Part shown: piece after piece, positions 19,019 through 28,993 of the stretch
Numbering within the stretch: position 1 is the first letter of the stretch
Layout: the number at the start of each line of letters is the position of its first letter
Source of the DNA: Silvibacterium dinghuense
GTDB taxonomy: Bacteria; Acidobacteriota; Terriglobia; Terriglobales; Acidobacteriaceae
Direction of reading: 5' to 3'
Assembly: GCF_004123295.1 (NCBI RefSeq)
Contig: NZ_SDMK01000003.1
Span: 1 to 64,000, forward strand
DNA: 64,000 nt
Program-made: the position numbers and the translations under genes
Notes under the pieces: model-generated
Told to the model about the DNA's origin: nothing
The model's input: only the letters and a program-made list of their open reading frames with translations
Databases searched by the model: none

Positions 19019-19867
19019 TCAGGCGAAGGTATGCAAAATTTTTTCTGCAATGAACCTTGAGGAGTCTTCCAGCGCGAAGTGTCCGGTATCAAGCAGATGC
19101 AACTCTGCACGCGGGATGTCACGCAGATATGCCTGCGCACCTTCGACGGTGAAAAACGGATCGTTCTTACCCCAGACAATCAGCGTCTTCGGCTGCTTAT
19201 TGCGGAAGAACGTCTGCCATTCGTCATAATGCAGCAGGTTCGCCTGGTAGTTATGGAGCAGATTCAATTGAATCGCATCGTTGCCTGGACGGTCGAGAAA
19301 ATGCTGATCGACGGTGTAAGCATCGGGATTAATACGGCTCACATCCTTGACGCCATGCGTGTATTGAAAGATCGTCGTCTCAAGTGCAAGCACCGCCCTT
19401 ACCGGTGCTTCTGTCTCTGCCGTACGATTTGCCCAAAATGGCTTCAACGGGTCGAAGCCACCGCCAATACCCTCGGCATAGGCATTTCCATTCTGGACAA
19501 CGATACCCTCGATTGCATCCTGATGCTTGAAGGCAATGCGATATCCGATAGGAGCGCCATAGTCCTGCACGTAGATGCTGAACTTCTTCAGACCTAGGAC
19601 GTTGAACAGAAAATATTCGACATAGACGGCCAGGTTGTCGAAGGTGTATTCAAATTCGCTTACATCGGGCGCGTCGCTATAGCCAAAACCAATGTAATCT
19701 GGCGCGATGACATGAAACTTGTCCGCCAGTTGAGGAATTAGATCGCGAAACATGTGCGACGAGCTTGGAAAACCGTGTAGAAGCACGATGGTAGGGGACT
19801 CTTTGGATCCAGCCTCGCGGTAGAACATCTTGAGGCCGCGAACATCGGCATGTTGAAACGTCTGCAT
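19019..19867 (-). CDS. Alpha/beta hydrolase, epoxide hydrolase / dehalogenase type
   Basis: 282 aa, cytoplasmic. The oxyanion motif HGFPSSS (31-37) and nucleophile elbow VQDYGAP with Asp102 as nucleophile are those of epoxide hydrolases and haloalkane or haloacid dehalogenases. A catalytic acid (IVWGKNDPFF) and base (DTGHFALED) are present in the expected order, so all catalytic residues look intact, unlike its two downstream neighbours. It is the first gene of the three-gene minus-strand unit, divergent from the CGNR regulator, and is the likely detoxifying enzyme of the set. Substrate unknown. Confidence 0.85.
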   Translation of the reverse strand: MQTFQHADVRGLKMFYREAGSKESPTIVLLHGFPSSSHMFRDLIPQLADKFHVIAPDYIGFGYSDAPDVSEFEYTFDNLAVYVEYFLFNVLGLKKFSIYVQDYGAPIGYRIAFKHQDAIEGIVVQNGNAYAEGIGGGFDPLKPFWANRTAETEAPVRAVLALETTIFQYTHGVKDVSRINPDAYTVDQHFLDRPGNDAIQLNLLHNYQANLLHYDEWQTFFRNKQPKTLIVWGKNDPFFTVEGAQAYLRDIPRAELHLLDTGHFALEDSSRFIAEKILHTFA

Positions 19868-19938
19868 AATCTCTCCTTCTGCGGCGAACCTTCTGGCAAT
19901 CGAGCGCGGATGATCCGGCGCCTATGAAGCGAGAATAT

Positions 19939-19972
19939 TAAACACCTTTAAAATAGTCAATATAGGTGTTTA
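19939..19972. promoter_or_regulatory. Inverted-repeat operator candidate in divergent promoter
   Basis: Perfect 9-bp arms TAAACACCT (19939-19947) and AGGTGTTTA (19964-19972) are separated by 16 bp, with two further matching inner pairs. It lies 72 bp before the hydrolase start and 37 bp before the CGNR regulator gene, in an AT-rich stretch. A likely binding site for the adjacent regulator (inference). Confidence 0.6.
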
Positions 19973-20008
19973 TGTTTCTATGAATTATTTTGGGAAAGAG
20001 GAGTCTCA

Positions 20009-20644
20009 ATGCGCGCTTCTACTATAGAGCCCAGCGAATGGGTCGATGGCTTTCTTTTCGTGGCAAACAGGCTGATTCTGGATTTGCTAAACACAAGACC
20101 GGTACTGGATCAAGGGCCAACCGAACTTCTTTCTGATGTACAGGCTCTGGAGCGCTGGCTGATTGCTGCGGGAGTTGTACGCTCCACAAAGACGAAGGCA
20201 GTCGTACGAAGCTGGCGGCACATGCCGGAAGCAGCTTTACTTCTCAAGGAGTTAATTGCATTTCGAGAGCGGCTGCGCGCCGCTGTTGTGCGCATCGAAG
20301 ATGGCGCGGCGCCTTCTGAGGAATTCATCCACGAGGTGAATCTAGGTCTTCACCAGCATCCATTGGTGATGGCCATCCGCAGGCATGAGGGCCAGATTGT
20401 CCGGGAGCCGCACTTTGAATTGAAACGGCCATCGGATCTGTGGACATTGATCTTCGACGGTGCAGCGAACTTGCTGAGTGAGCCAGAGCGCCACCGGATT
20501 CGCCAATGCGAAGCATGCGTACTTCACTTTTTCGACACAAGTAAAAAAGGTTCACGACGCTGGTGCAGCATGAATATCTGCGGCAACAAGTTCAAGGTTG
20601 CAGCATACCAGCGCAGGAAGAGGGATGCAGCCTCTGCCGAGTGA
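20009..20644 (+). CDS. CGNR zinc-finger putative regulator
   Basis: 211 aa. The N-terminal two thirds (GFLFVANRLILDLLNTRPVL...LLSDVQALERWLIAAGVV) resemble the ABATE-type stress-associated domain found before CGNR fingers. The C-terminus has C-x2-C (RQCEACVLHFFDTSKKGSRRWCSM) and then C-x4-C ending in NICGNK, matching the CGNR zinc finger, with Lys instead of Arg in the last position. Such proteins are usually transcription regulators next to detoxification or oxidoreductase genes. It is divergent from the three-enzyme operon with an inverted repeat between them, so it probably controls that operon and itself. Confidence 0.85.
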   Translation: MRASTIEPSEWVDGFLFVANRLILDLLNTRPVLDQGPTELLSDVQALERWLIAAGVVRSTKTKAVVRSWRHMPEAALLLKELIAFRERLRAAVVRIEDGAAPSEEFIHEVNLGLHQHPLVMAIRRHEGQIVREPHFELKRPSDLWTLIFDGAANLLSEPERHRIRQCEACVLHFFDTSKKGSRRWCSMNICGNKFKVAAYQRRKRDAASAE

Positions 20645-20820
20645 AAGTTTCATCTCCGCACGCCGGCCACCCAAATAAAAGCTTCTTGTCTCCACCTGGC
20701 GATGCGCAAAGGTTAATTCCGCATGAAAAGGAGCTTTCGGCCGCAGACCTTTAGTTTGATTTTAGATTGCGTTGCCATACTGCCACCCGAATCACCCACT
20801 CCGGGCTTTGTGAGGCAAGT

Positions 20821-23757
20821 ATGCAAGCAGGCAAGCGAATTTTGATCTGTCTGTTGTTCGTCGGGTTGATGCTGGCAAAGCCGGGATCATCCTCCAGTGC
20901 GCTCGCACAGAGCGCGAAAGGATCGATCAGCGGCACAGTGACCGACAGATCGAAAGCGGTCATCCGAAATGCGCGCGTGGTGATCAGTCCCGGAAATACT
21001 GTGGCCATAACGAATGGGTTGGGGAACTTCACCATGATCGGATTGGCTGCAGGGAGCTATACTCTGACCGTCACCTCACCAGGTTTCAATCCACAGGCAC
21101 AAGTTGTCGCATTGGGAGTTGGGCAGGCTCAAACCCTGGATGTTGTTCTCCAGGTCGGTTCTGCCACCGAGCAGGTGATTGTCACCGAGGCATCAGGACC
21201 AACGCAAACGATGACTCAGGCCATTAACGAGGAGATCACCTCGGCAAACATCGTGAACGTGATACCGGAGAGTGAGATTGTCGCACTGCCAAACGCGAAC
21301 ATCGCCGACGCGGTAGGTCGCATGCCGGGTGTGACGCTACAGCGGGATGAAGGGGAGGGTGTGTATGTGCAGGTACGCGGGCTTGATCCGCGTCTCACGA
21401 ACGTGACCATCGACGGCGTGACCATACCTGCGCCAGAGGTCGCCATCCGCCAGGTTGATTTGGCGACCATCCCCGACGATATGGTTCAGTCGATTGAATT
21501 GAACAAGACACTATCGGCCAACCAGGATGCGGACGGCATCGGCGGCTCTGTGAACCTGGTTACGAAAACAGCCGGAACGAAACCATACTTCGGTATCGAA
21601 ACGACCATGGGGTACACACCAATCCAAAGCACGCGCTACATGGGCAAGGTGGATACGACAGCTGGGATGCGCTTTGGCGCAGCTCAACGCTGGGGACTGA
21701 TTGGCGGAGCCGAATACGATTACAACGGCCGCGGGATTAACGATATCGAGCCTAACCCAATCCTCAACCCGGATGGATCCGACACTCCTGATTTCAACAA
21801 GATCACGCTGCGCGAATACCGCTACGACCGGCTGCGCTGGGGTGGCACCAGCAGTCTGGACTACAAACTGAGCGATCACTCAATCATCGCCGCTCACTTC
21901 ATGCTCTCCGACTTCAAGGACTGGGGTGACAAATGGTACTACGAGATCGAAACAAATAAGGCTCCCAGCTTCTACGAGTCCTTGCGCAGGCCCGATCTGG
22001 CAGTGGGCACATTTTCGCTCAATGGCAATCACATCTTCAAAAATTCATGGGTTCACTGGGGCTCGGCTATTTCACGCTCCCGAGAACTGAACTCCGGCGG
22101 CAATCCCGAAGCAGACTTTGCACCGACCTCGAACGCTCTCAACAACATCAACTTTCCTGCCGGCGGCGATGGGAATGTTACGGGACAGGCCTCATGCACG
22201 TTCGATCCCAATGCTCAGGCAGATATTCATCGTCCGCGCTGGTCAGAGAATTGTATGGTCGGCTCGTCGCCGATGTATAACCTGAACAATTACGGCATGA
22301 CGCAGTTCATCACCACGACCGGGCAGGCCGTAGAGCTAAACCTGCAGGAGCAGGCCGGAATGGGTATCAACTACCATCTTGGCTCGCTATCTTCCACCTT
22401 CGAATTCGGCGGAGAGTTTCGTAACAGTCATGCGTTCCAATATGCGTGGACGCCGACCTATGACACTCCAACAGATGCCAATGGCAATCCCACGGTACTG
22501 GCTTCACTCTTTCAAACGGGCTTCACCGATCCAAACTATTACGACGGCAGCTATCACAACGGACCATTCACGGATTACTACCGGATGCAGGCCTACGTGG
22601 CGCAAAATCAAGGGCAATTTCCGTTGGATCAGACCTTGACGCACTTCGGGTCCGATTCAAACAACTTTGATCTGATCGAGCGAGTCTCCGCCGGCTACAT
22701 GATGAATACGATCGACTGGCCAAAATTCCGGCTGCAGGCTGGTCTACGGCTTGAGGCGACCCAGGTTCACTCTCTTGGCTTCACCGTCAACCCAACCGCC
22801 GGTCCGAATGGAGACGGCCTCGATGACAACGGAAACTGGATCGGAACATCGCCCACCTCGACCAGCAAGTCCTACATCGATCCCCTGCCCAGCGTGCAGG
22901 CGCGCTGGCAGGTAGCACAGCTAACCGCCATTCGTGCGGTGTATGCGCGCGGCATATCCCGCCCTAATCCATATGATCTGGTTCCCTACCTACTCGACAA
23001 TGGCGCGGGCAGTGTACCGCGATACGCGATCGGCAACCCGAATGAACAGCCTACACACGCCAATAACTTCGACCTCCTGCTCGAACAGGAGCTGCGCCCC
23101 TTCGGCGTAATCCAGACAGGATATTTTTACAAGCAGTTGATCGATCCGATCGTCTCAGTCTACCTTCCGTATACCACCGTCAACCCCGACGGTTCTCCCG
23201 ATCTGGCGGCTCAGAATATCAACGCGGACAACGCGAGCATCTACGGACTGGAATTCTCATGGCAACAACGGCTCAATAGCCTGCCAGGGATACTGAGTGG
23301 GCTGGGCATGATGCTGAACTATGCTTATACCGGTTCGCACACTCATGGGATTCCCGGACGTACCGACGCGCCACCACTCATCGGACAGGCTCGCCACGCG
23401 TTCAATATCGAGCCATCGTATGAATACGGCCGCTTCGAGATTCACACCGGCATTAGCTACAACGGCGCGAACGACAATGCTTATCAGTACTTCAACAATC
23501 AGGCAGACCCCAGTAACAACTCGGCAGGCCTCCCGAACGGGCCAAATGGTGATAACTATTTCTTTCCGCACTTGCAAGTGGATGCCCAGGTAGGCGCGCG
23601 CATCTGGCACGGACTGCAAGCGCATATCGACGGATTGAACCTGACCAATGAGGTCTTTGGGTTCTATAACGGTAGCCCACAGTACATGACACAACGCGAA
23701 TACTACAAACCCACTTATAGCCTTAGCCTGCGCTGGCACAGCGGAGCAGAGCGCTGA
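20821..23757 (+). CDS. TonB-dependent receptor (TonB-Xanth-Caul-like)
   Basis: 978 aa from the ATG at 20821, selected because it begins a signal peptide (QAGKRILICLLFVGLMLAKPG...ALAQ); the frame is open 54 nt further upstream. Residues about 30-115 form a carboxypeptidase-regulatory-like domain. The plug contains ALPNANIADAVGRMPGVTLQ, then VYVQVRGLDPRLTNVTIDG and SVNLVTKTA, the pattern of the receptor subfamily common in carbohydrate loci of Xanthomonas and Caulobacter, and different from the Oar-type receptors elsewhere in this window. The barrel ends LSLRWHSGAER. It converges on the GH43/lyase genes, consistent with oligosaccharide uptake. Confidence 0.9.
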   Translation: MQAGKRILICLLFVGLMLAKPGSSSSALAQSAKGSISGTVTDRSKAVIRNARVVISPGNTVAITNGLGNFTMIGLAAGSYTLTVTSPGFNPQAQVVALGVGQAQTLDVVLQVGSATEQVIVTEASGPTQTMTQAINEEITSANIVNVIPESEIVALPNANIADAVGRMPGVTLQRDEGEGVYVQVRGLDPRLTNVTIDGVTIPAPEVAIRQVDLATIPDDMVQSIELNKTLSANQDADGIGGSVNLVTKTAGTKPYFGIETTMGYTPIQSTRYMGKVDTTAGMRFGAAQRWGLIGGAEYDYNGRGINDIEPNPILNPDGSDTPDFNKITLREYRYDRLRWGGTSSLDYKLSDHSIIAAHFMLSDFKDWGDKWYYEIETNKAPSFYESLRRPDLAVGTFSLNGNHIFKNSWVHWGSAISRSRELNSGGNPEADFAPTSNALNNINFPAGGDGNVTGQASCTFDPNAQADIHRPRWSENCMVGSSPMYNLNNYGMTQFITTTGQAVELNLQEQAGMGINYHLGSLSSTFEFGGEFRNSHAFQYAWTPTYDTPTDANGNPTVLASLFQTGFTDPNYYDGSYHNGPFTDYYRMQAYVAQNQGQFPLDQTLTHFGSDSNNFDLIERVSAGYMMNTIDWPKFRLQAGLRLEATQVHSLGFTVNPTAGPNGDGLDDNGNWIGTSPTSTSKSYIDPLPSVQARWQVAQLTAIRAVYARGISRPNPYDLVPYLLDNGAGSVPRYAIGNPNEQPTHANNFDLLLEQELRPFGVIQTGYFYKQLIDPIVSVYLPYTTVNPDGSPDLAAQNINADNASIYGLEFSWQQRLNSLPGILSGLGMMLNYAYTGSHTHGIPGRTDAPPLIGQARHAFNIEPSYEYGRFEIHTGISYNGANDNAYQYFNNQADPSNNSAGLPNGPNGDNYFFPHLQVDAQVGARIWHGLQAHIDGLNLTNEVFGFYNGSPQYMTQREYYKPTYSLSLRWHSGAER

Positions 23758-23798
23758 GCACGATACTGCGGAGCTATCTCCATGAGAGAGCCGATACA

Positions 23799-24785
23799 CT
23801 ATTTAAGCTTTGTAACACCTGTCTTAAGGTTGATGGACCACGGCTGAGGTGCAGGCAAATGGAGTTTTCCATCCTCGATCTCGACCGGCATCCACAGATA
23901 GCGCGAATCCCAAAGTGTCTTTGGCTTCCAGATATCTGCCATGAAGATCACAGTCGTCTGCTTCGTGCCTTCGACCTTAAGTAGCATGGTGGACTGCGCC
24001 CCATAGGTTTTTGCCTCGGGCGGAGCCACATCTTTGAACTCTGTCCAGGGACCGATCAGCGTATTGGATGTGGCATAGACATTCGAGTTCGGTGCCCACC
24101 CTGTCATATGCGAACCCACTACGTAGTAAATTCCCTTATCATGCACGAGCGCCCCGCCTTCGAGCGGGGCATGGATGAAACTCATCTTCTCGCTCACTTC
24201 AAGGTAATCATCCGACAGGCGGCCAATGAAGAAGCCCCTGGTCGGTCTCGCCTCGAAGATCAGATAGGCTGAGCCGTCATCGTCGATAAACTGACCGATA
24301 TCTCGGCTCTCCTGCCCCAGGGGACGGAAACTGTGCACATAGGTATATGGACCATCGATCCGGTTGCTCACCGCCACGCCAACACGCGCGAACTGATACT
24401 TCGCATCGTCTAGATGGAAGTAGAGGACAAACTTCCCCGTCCGCCGATTCGGAAAGACCTTGGGGCGTTCCAGCACCCAGTTCTTGCCCAGGTGTTCCGG
24501 ATCACTCAACACGAACACCTGCCCGCACGAGTTCCAGCGCACAAGGTCCTTCGAGAAATAACATGCGACATATCGCTTCTCGGGATCGTTTGTCCTGGTT
24601 CTGTCCTCTCCAAACCAGTAATACCTGCCATGCCAGCGAATCACCCCACCACCATGGGCCTGAATCTGCTGTCCGCTGCTGTCGAGCCACACGTTACCGG
24701 GGCGAATCACCCGGACTCTTGCAACCAGCGGATGTGTGCATGCGAGAAGAACGAGAATCCCAAGTACAAAACCAAGCTTTTTCAT
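23799..24785 (-). CDS. Glycoside hydrolase family 43 (exo-galactanase-like)
   Basis: 328 aa with an N-terminal export signal containing LLAC, a possible lipobox. The five-bladed GH43 propeller is indicated by GNVWLDSSGQQIQAHGGGVIRWHGRYYWFGE, VERPKVF-like ERPKVFPN, IGQFIDDDGSAYLIF and EGGALVHDKGIYYVVGSH. The QAHGGG start is like exo-beta-1,3-galactanases (GH43 subfamily 24), which shorten the backbone of type II arabinogalactan; that subfamily lacks the usual GH43 base Asp, as this protein appears to. ATG with AGGAAGG upstream. Lies 107 bp downstream of the lyase gene on the same strand. Confidence 0.82.
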   Translation of the reverse strand: MKKLGFVLGILVLLACTHPLVARVRVIRPGNVWLDSSGQQIQAHGGGVIRWHGRYYWFGEDRTRTNDPEKRYVACYFSKDLVRWNSCGQVFVLSDPEHLGKNWVLERPKVFPNRRTGKFVLYFHLDDAKYQFARVGVAVSNRIDGPYTYVHSFRPLGQESRDIGQFIDDDGSAYLIFEARPTRGFFIGRLSDDYLEVSEKMSFIHAPLEGGALVHDKGIYYVVGSHMTGWAPNSNVYATSNTLIGPWTEFKDVAPPEAKTYGAQSTMLLKVEGTKQTTVIFMADIWKPKTLWDSRYLWMPVEIEDGKLHLPAPQPWSINLKTGVTKLK

Positions 24786-24892
24786 GAACCTTCCTGTCTA
24801 GGCATTCCCGAAACAAATCCAGGCTGAACAAGCGATGCACTACCTCTGAGAGAGCGACCGTTACCAGCACGATCGCATGGATAGCTTAAGAT

Positions 24893-26761
24893 CTAGGGCT
24901 CAGGCTCAATAATCATGTCAAACGCTGCGTGACCCTGCAGTAGGGCAGAGATTCCCACGCGCAGGAAAGGATTGCCGTACTCGTCGATTGTCTCCTGGCG
25001 GATTGTAATTGGCGCTGAAGCTTCGATCGTCACACGCACGCTCTCACCATGCATGGTGAAGAGAAGCGTATGCGCATCCAGTTGTTTCACCTGTCCATGT
25101 GTAGGCAATGATTCTTCCACAGTTGTGGGAGTCGACAGGCTGAACCGGTCGACAATTTCAATATTTCCTTTTCCGGCGCGTGTATGTTTCATTGTCCGAG
25201 TAAAGTCATGCAATGCAGGGACAGCGTATGCCTCAGAAAGATCGAGCATCCATGTATCCTCAGCACCTGTGAAGTGTGTTTCAGGTCCTCTAAGCGTGAT
25301 GCTGGTCGCATCCTTTTGTAGCTGTCCACCGATCACCGGCACGGGGTGTCCGTAAGAGTTCAACAGCTTCGAGTCAAAGCGTCTACTGCTAAAGGTGTTT
25401 GCATTGTATGCTTCGGGCCCTCCTGGGTCCCCCAAGACCTGCTCTGTACCAAGGCCGACTGAAAAGGCACCGAGGTCATTGTGACTGTGCCCTCCATTAC
25501 CGCCTCCCTTGATCGTGATCGCAACACCTCCCTGCGCTCCGGGCCGAGAAACCAGCACACCGGCTCCGGGGAAGTAGTCTCGCAACGGATCGACATCGAG
25601 GGTAGCCGTATCGAACCTCTGCAGTGGCGGTGCCAGATGCCATGCGGTGATCTGAGCGACCAGAGACTGTCCGAGCAGTGGCCTCCCAAAGGAAAATGGA
25701 TTCTCCAGTGATTGTGTGCCAAGAGAATATGCATGGTCGACATATGCAATGAGCGAGTTATTCGGCTTTACTCCGAAATGCGCGTCGCCAAAATCCGCCA
25801 TAACTCCAGGGATCATCTGAAAACGGCGGCCAAAGAGCGCAATATTCCTTACCTGCTGACTGCGGAAAAGATCGATGCCCCCACCGGTCTGGTTCCAAAG
25901 CATCTCGCGCAGCAGCGCATAGTGCGTGAAACCATATCCCCAATACCCGATGCCTTCGATCGCATAGCCTTCCGGAGTGAAGCTGCGCAAATAATTCCGG
26001 GAATACTTTTCCGCGACTGCCGTAAACCATGCCCGATCCTTGCTCGACGATAGCGTCATCAGCGCTGCTCCGGTCACGCCATCCAGGCACACGGCATTCC
26101 AATTCGTCGCACCGCTAACCCAAAACTCCTTGGACCGGTTTAGATAAATCTCACGCGCAGGCTGAATAGTGCGCTCCAATATTGCCATACGAACCCGATC
26201 TTGCGTAGCGTGGGGAATCGCATTACCGAGCAGATAAAGCGCCTCTGCAAGATCATCAGCCAACACCGCGGAGTTCAATTCCACCCGATAGTGCTCCCGG
26301 TGGAAAGAGCTGAGGTCTGCATCATGCGCAGGGAGCGTCCAGGTCGGCTGCTCTGCGAGTCCGTCGAGAAGAGCAGTAAGCGCCTGCAGATATCGCCCCT
26401 TCCATTGCGCGCACTCCGCCATCGTGAGCGAAGCAAGCCGGTCCTGCCGCGCATGCAACATTGCCTCGCCGCGCGGACGCTGTCCTGTTCGACTGAAGTC
26501 AAGATATGCCTCATCGCTCCACGCCGGCAGCGGCTCTGCGATCAAACTATCCGCCTGCTGAATCTGATCCTGCAATTGTGCAGCGCGAGGAGCCCAAATC
26601 CCGCGGTTGGAACATGGAACATCCAGCCCTCGTGCGGCCGCAGGAAGCATAGCCGCAATCTGCTGCACTCGCTCAGAAGACAGCTGTACTCCCTGTGCAA
26701 ATGCGGTAACAGCTACGAAGAGCAGCACCCAGGCACCCATTCCATGCAACATCTGCTTCAT
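24893..26761 (-). CDS. Exported heparinase II/III-like polysaccharide lyase
   Basis: 622 aa from the ATG at 26761 (GAGGAG upstream); an in-frame ATG 54 nt earlier gives an implausible charged N-terminus. Signal peptide about 1-22 (WVLLFVAVTAFAQ). Residues about 60-340 form a helical toroid-like region (NWNAVCLDGVTGAALMTL, GYAIEGIGYWGYGFTHYALL), and residues about 395-620 a beta-sandwich with GGNGGHSHNDLGAFSVGL, the hallmark of the heparinase II/III family, which cleaves uronate-containing polysaccharides by beta-elimination. Conserved Asn, His and Tyr are visible (NWNAVC, HSHNDLG, EGIGYWGYG). The true substrate cannot be told; the pectin/arabinogalactan context suggests a plant uronan. Confidence 0.8.
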   Translation of the reverse strand: MKQMLHGMGAWVLLFVAVTAFAQGVQLSSERVQQIAAMLPAAARGLDVPCSNRGIWAPRAAQLQDQIQQADSLIAEPLPAWSDEAYLDFSRTGQRPRGEAMLHARQDRLASLTMAECAQWKGRYLQALTALLDGLAEQPTWTLPAHDADLSSFHREHYRVELNSAVLADDLAEALYLLGNAIPHATQDRVRMAILERTIQPAREIYLNRSKEFWVSGATNWNAVCLDGVTGAALMTLSSSKDRAWFTAVAEKYSRNYLRSFTPEGYAIEGIGYWGYGFTHYALLREMLWNQTGGGIDLFRSQQVRNIALFGRRFQMIPGVMADFGDAHFGVKPNNSLIAYVDHAYSLGTQSLENPFSFGRPLLGQSLVAQITAWHLAPPLQRFDTATLDVDPLRDYFPGAGVLVSRPGAQGGVAITIKGGGNGGHSHNDLGAFSVGLGTEQVLGDPGGPEAYNANTFSSRRFDSKLLNSYGHPVPVIGGQLQKDATSITLRGPETHFTGAEDTWMLDLSEAYAVPALHDFTRTMKHTRAGKGNIEIVDRFSLSTPTTVEESLPTHGQVKQLDAHTLLFTMHGESVRVTIEASAPITIRQETIDEYGNPFLRVGISALLQGHAAFDMIIEPEP

Positions 26762-27271
26762 GCAACGTCTCTCCTCTTTACCAATATGCTTCCTGCTCCA
26801 ATCCAAGACCGGCATTTACATTTTTAGACATTCCAAGCGGTGCTCGACGTTAACAGCGAATAATTCGCAATGTGAACTCATCACCCTAGAATGCTCCACG
26901 CGCAGATAGAAATCTGCAATAAAGTAATGACAACTGTCGTGAATCAGAATAAGCACACTCTCTCATGTGCCAGAATAACGACTTCAGAAATATAGAAGAT
27001 CCCGACCAATAGGATTGCCGTGCAACGCTACGCGCGAAGAATTGGGATCAGCATGCATGGATAGAAATACGAATGGACACTGCGTATCCTGTCCGGCAAC
27101 CGGCGTTTGATCACTGGAGGACCTTGTTGCTAGCACCCGATAACAGACTGGCGGCGCGGCCAATTCACAGATTTACCGCCTTCGATATGCAGGACGAAGC
27201 AGAAGAGCTGGTCGCATGACTCCATCCATGCATGTATAAATTCTGTATCGCCTTCGTATGGTCTAGCCATT
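26762..27271. promoter_or_regulatory. Divergent promoter region between lyase and GH43
   Basis: A 510-bp AT-rich gap holding the promoters of the two divergent genes. The decamer AGACCATACG lies on the minus strand at 27255-27264, immediately before the GTG start of the GH43 gene, and recurs upstream of GH2 at 37282-37291. No gene and no clear palindrome were seen. Confidence 0.4.
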
Positions 27272-28954
27272 GTGCCTATCAAGCGTTCTCAACGTCCTGC
27301 GTTGCTTTTTTTCGTTTTTCTTCTATCGCTATGTCTGTTTTCGCGGCTTGCTCAAGCCGAAAAAAACGCACGTACGCTATCAAACGTATGGGTTGCCGAT
27401 GAGGGAAACGGCAAATACAAAAATCCGGTTCTCTATGCCGACTATTCTGATCCGGACGTAATCCGGGTTGGCGAGATGTTCTACCTGGTCGCATCCAGCT
27501 TCGATCAGGTGCCCGGCCTGCCGATCCTCGAATCCAGGGACCTGGTGAACTGGCGATTGGTTGCACATGCCCTGCCAGCCTTATCTCCTCTGCAGACCTA
27601 TCGCACTACCCGCCATGGAAGCGGCGCATGGGCTCCAAGCATCCGCTATCACGCGGGCATGTTCTTCATCTTCTATTCCGATCCAGACTTCGGCATTTAC
27701 ATGACGAAAGCCACGAAAATCACCGGCCCATGGTCACCGCCGAAGTTAATCCGCGCGGCCAAAGGATGGATTGACCCTTGTCCCCTGTGGGATGACGATG
27801 GCAAGGCTTATCTCATTCATGGCATGGCGGCCAGCCGTTCCGGAATCAAAAATATTCTGGTGATCGATCGCATGACGCCGGACGCAGAACAGCTGCTCGA
27901 TGACGGCAGCCTGGTCGTAGATGGGCATCCGAGCGACACCACGCTCGAAGGCCCCAAGCTCTACAAGCATCACGGCTACTACTACATCTTTGCTCCTGCA
28001 GGCGGCGTCACTGCGGGCTACCAGCTAGTGCTACGCTCCCGATCCATTTACGGCCCCTACGAACGCAAAGTCGTTCTCGCGCAAGGAAACACTGCCTTCA
28101 ACGGACCGCATCAAGGCGCATGGGTAACCACGGCAGAACACGAAGACTGGTTTCTCCATTTTCAGGATCGCGGCCCGTACGGACGCGTGGTCCTGCTTGA
28201 GCCCATGCACTGGCAGAAAGATGACTGGCCGATCATCGGCGTGAATCAGGATCACCACGGCATTGGGGAACCTGTAGCTGAGTTTCAAAAGCCGCACGTT
28301 ACAGGATTCCAGCCGCGCGAAACACCGGCCGATTCCGATGAATTCGATGGCTCCCAGATCGGTCCGCAATGGCAGTGGCAGGCAAACCCACAGCCTGGCT
28401 GGGCTCTTCCCTCTCCTGCACTCGGCGTACTGCGGTTATTGAACGTCGCAATTGATAGCACTATCGGGGAGCGTCTCTGGACCACTCCTAATCTTCTCTC
28501 GCAAAAACTTCCAGGGCCAGTCTTCACCCTGACCACCAGGTTGACCGCGCATAACTTCCAAATCGGCGATCGCAGCGGGCTGGTTCTGCTTGGGCAGGAC
28601 TATGCATATCTCGCTATACGCAAGACCGAAGCCGGACTCGTTGTTGTGTACGGCACATGCATGGATGCCGAACAGGACGGAGTCGAAAAAGAAACAGTGA
28701 TCGGCAAACTCGAGTCCGACACCGTCTACTTACACATAGACATGGACGCTGAAGCTCGTGCGACTTTCTCCTTCAGTACAGACGGCCAAAGCTTTCAACC
28801 TGCCGGTTCCGGTTTCAAGGCTCGGGAGGGCGTTTGGATCGGGGCAAAGCTGGGGCTCTTTGCACAAAGCCGCATTATGAATCGAGAGAATGGTTACGTA
28901 GACGTAGACTGGTTTCGCTTCGCCAAGCCTGCTGACAGGGGAAACGGATCGTAG
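27272..28954 (+). CDS. Glycoside hydrolase family 43 with C-terminal beta-sandwich
   Basis: 560 aa from a GTG start that begins a signal peptide (KRSQRPALLFFVFLLSLCLFSRLAQA). Catalytic residues of GH43 are all visible: base Asp60 in YSDPDVI, pKa modulator Asp168 in GWIDPCP and acid Glu226 in LEGPKLY. Residues about 345-555 form a C-terminal concanavalin-type domain typical of GH43 beta-xylosidases and arabinofuranosidases (DEFDGSQIGPQWQWQANPQP ... GYVDVDWFRF). Removes terminal xylose or arabinose from plant polysaccharides (family knowledge; the sugar is not certain). No ribosome-binding site is evident, so the start is less sure. Convergent with the pectin esterase gene. Confidence 0.88.
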   Translation: MPIKRSQRPALLFFVFLLSLCLFSRLAQAEKNARTLSNVWVADEGNGKYKNPVLYADYSDPDVIRVGEMFYLVASSFDQVPGLPILESRDLVNWRLVAHALPALSPLQTYRTTRHGSGAWAPSIRYHAGMFFIFYSDPDFGIYMTKATKITGPWSPPKLIRAAKGWIDPCPLWDDDGKAYLIHGMAASRSGIKNILVIDRMTPDAEQLLDDGSLVVDGHPSDTTLEGPKLYKHHGYYYIFAPAGGVTAGYQLVLRSRSIYGPYERKVVLAQGNTAFNGPHQGAWVTTAEHEDWFLHFQDRGPYGRVVLLEPMHWQKDDWPIIGVNQDHHGIGEPVAEFQKPHVTGFQPRETPADSDEFDGSQIGPQWQWQANPQPGWALPSPALGVLRLLNVAIDSTIGERLWTTPNLLSQKLPGPVFTLTTRLTAHNFQIGDRSGLVLLGQDYAYLAIRKTEAGLVVVYGTCMDAEQDGVEKETVIGKLESDTVYLHIDMDAEARATFSFSTDGQSFQPAGSGFKAREGVWIGAKLGLFAQSRIMNRENGYVDVDWFRFAKPADRGNGS

Positions 28955-28993
28955 CAACTCCGATCTTCATCACAACAAACGCACAATCCTGGC

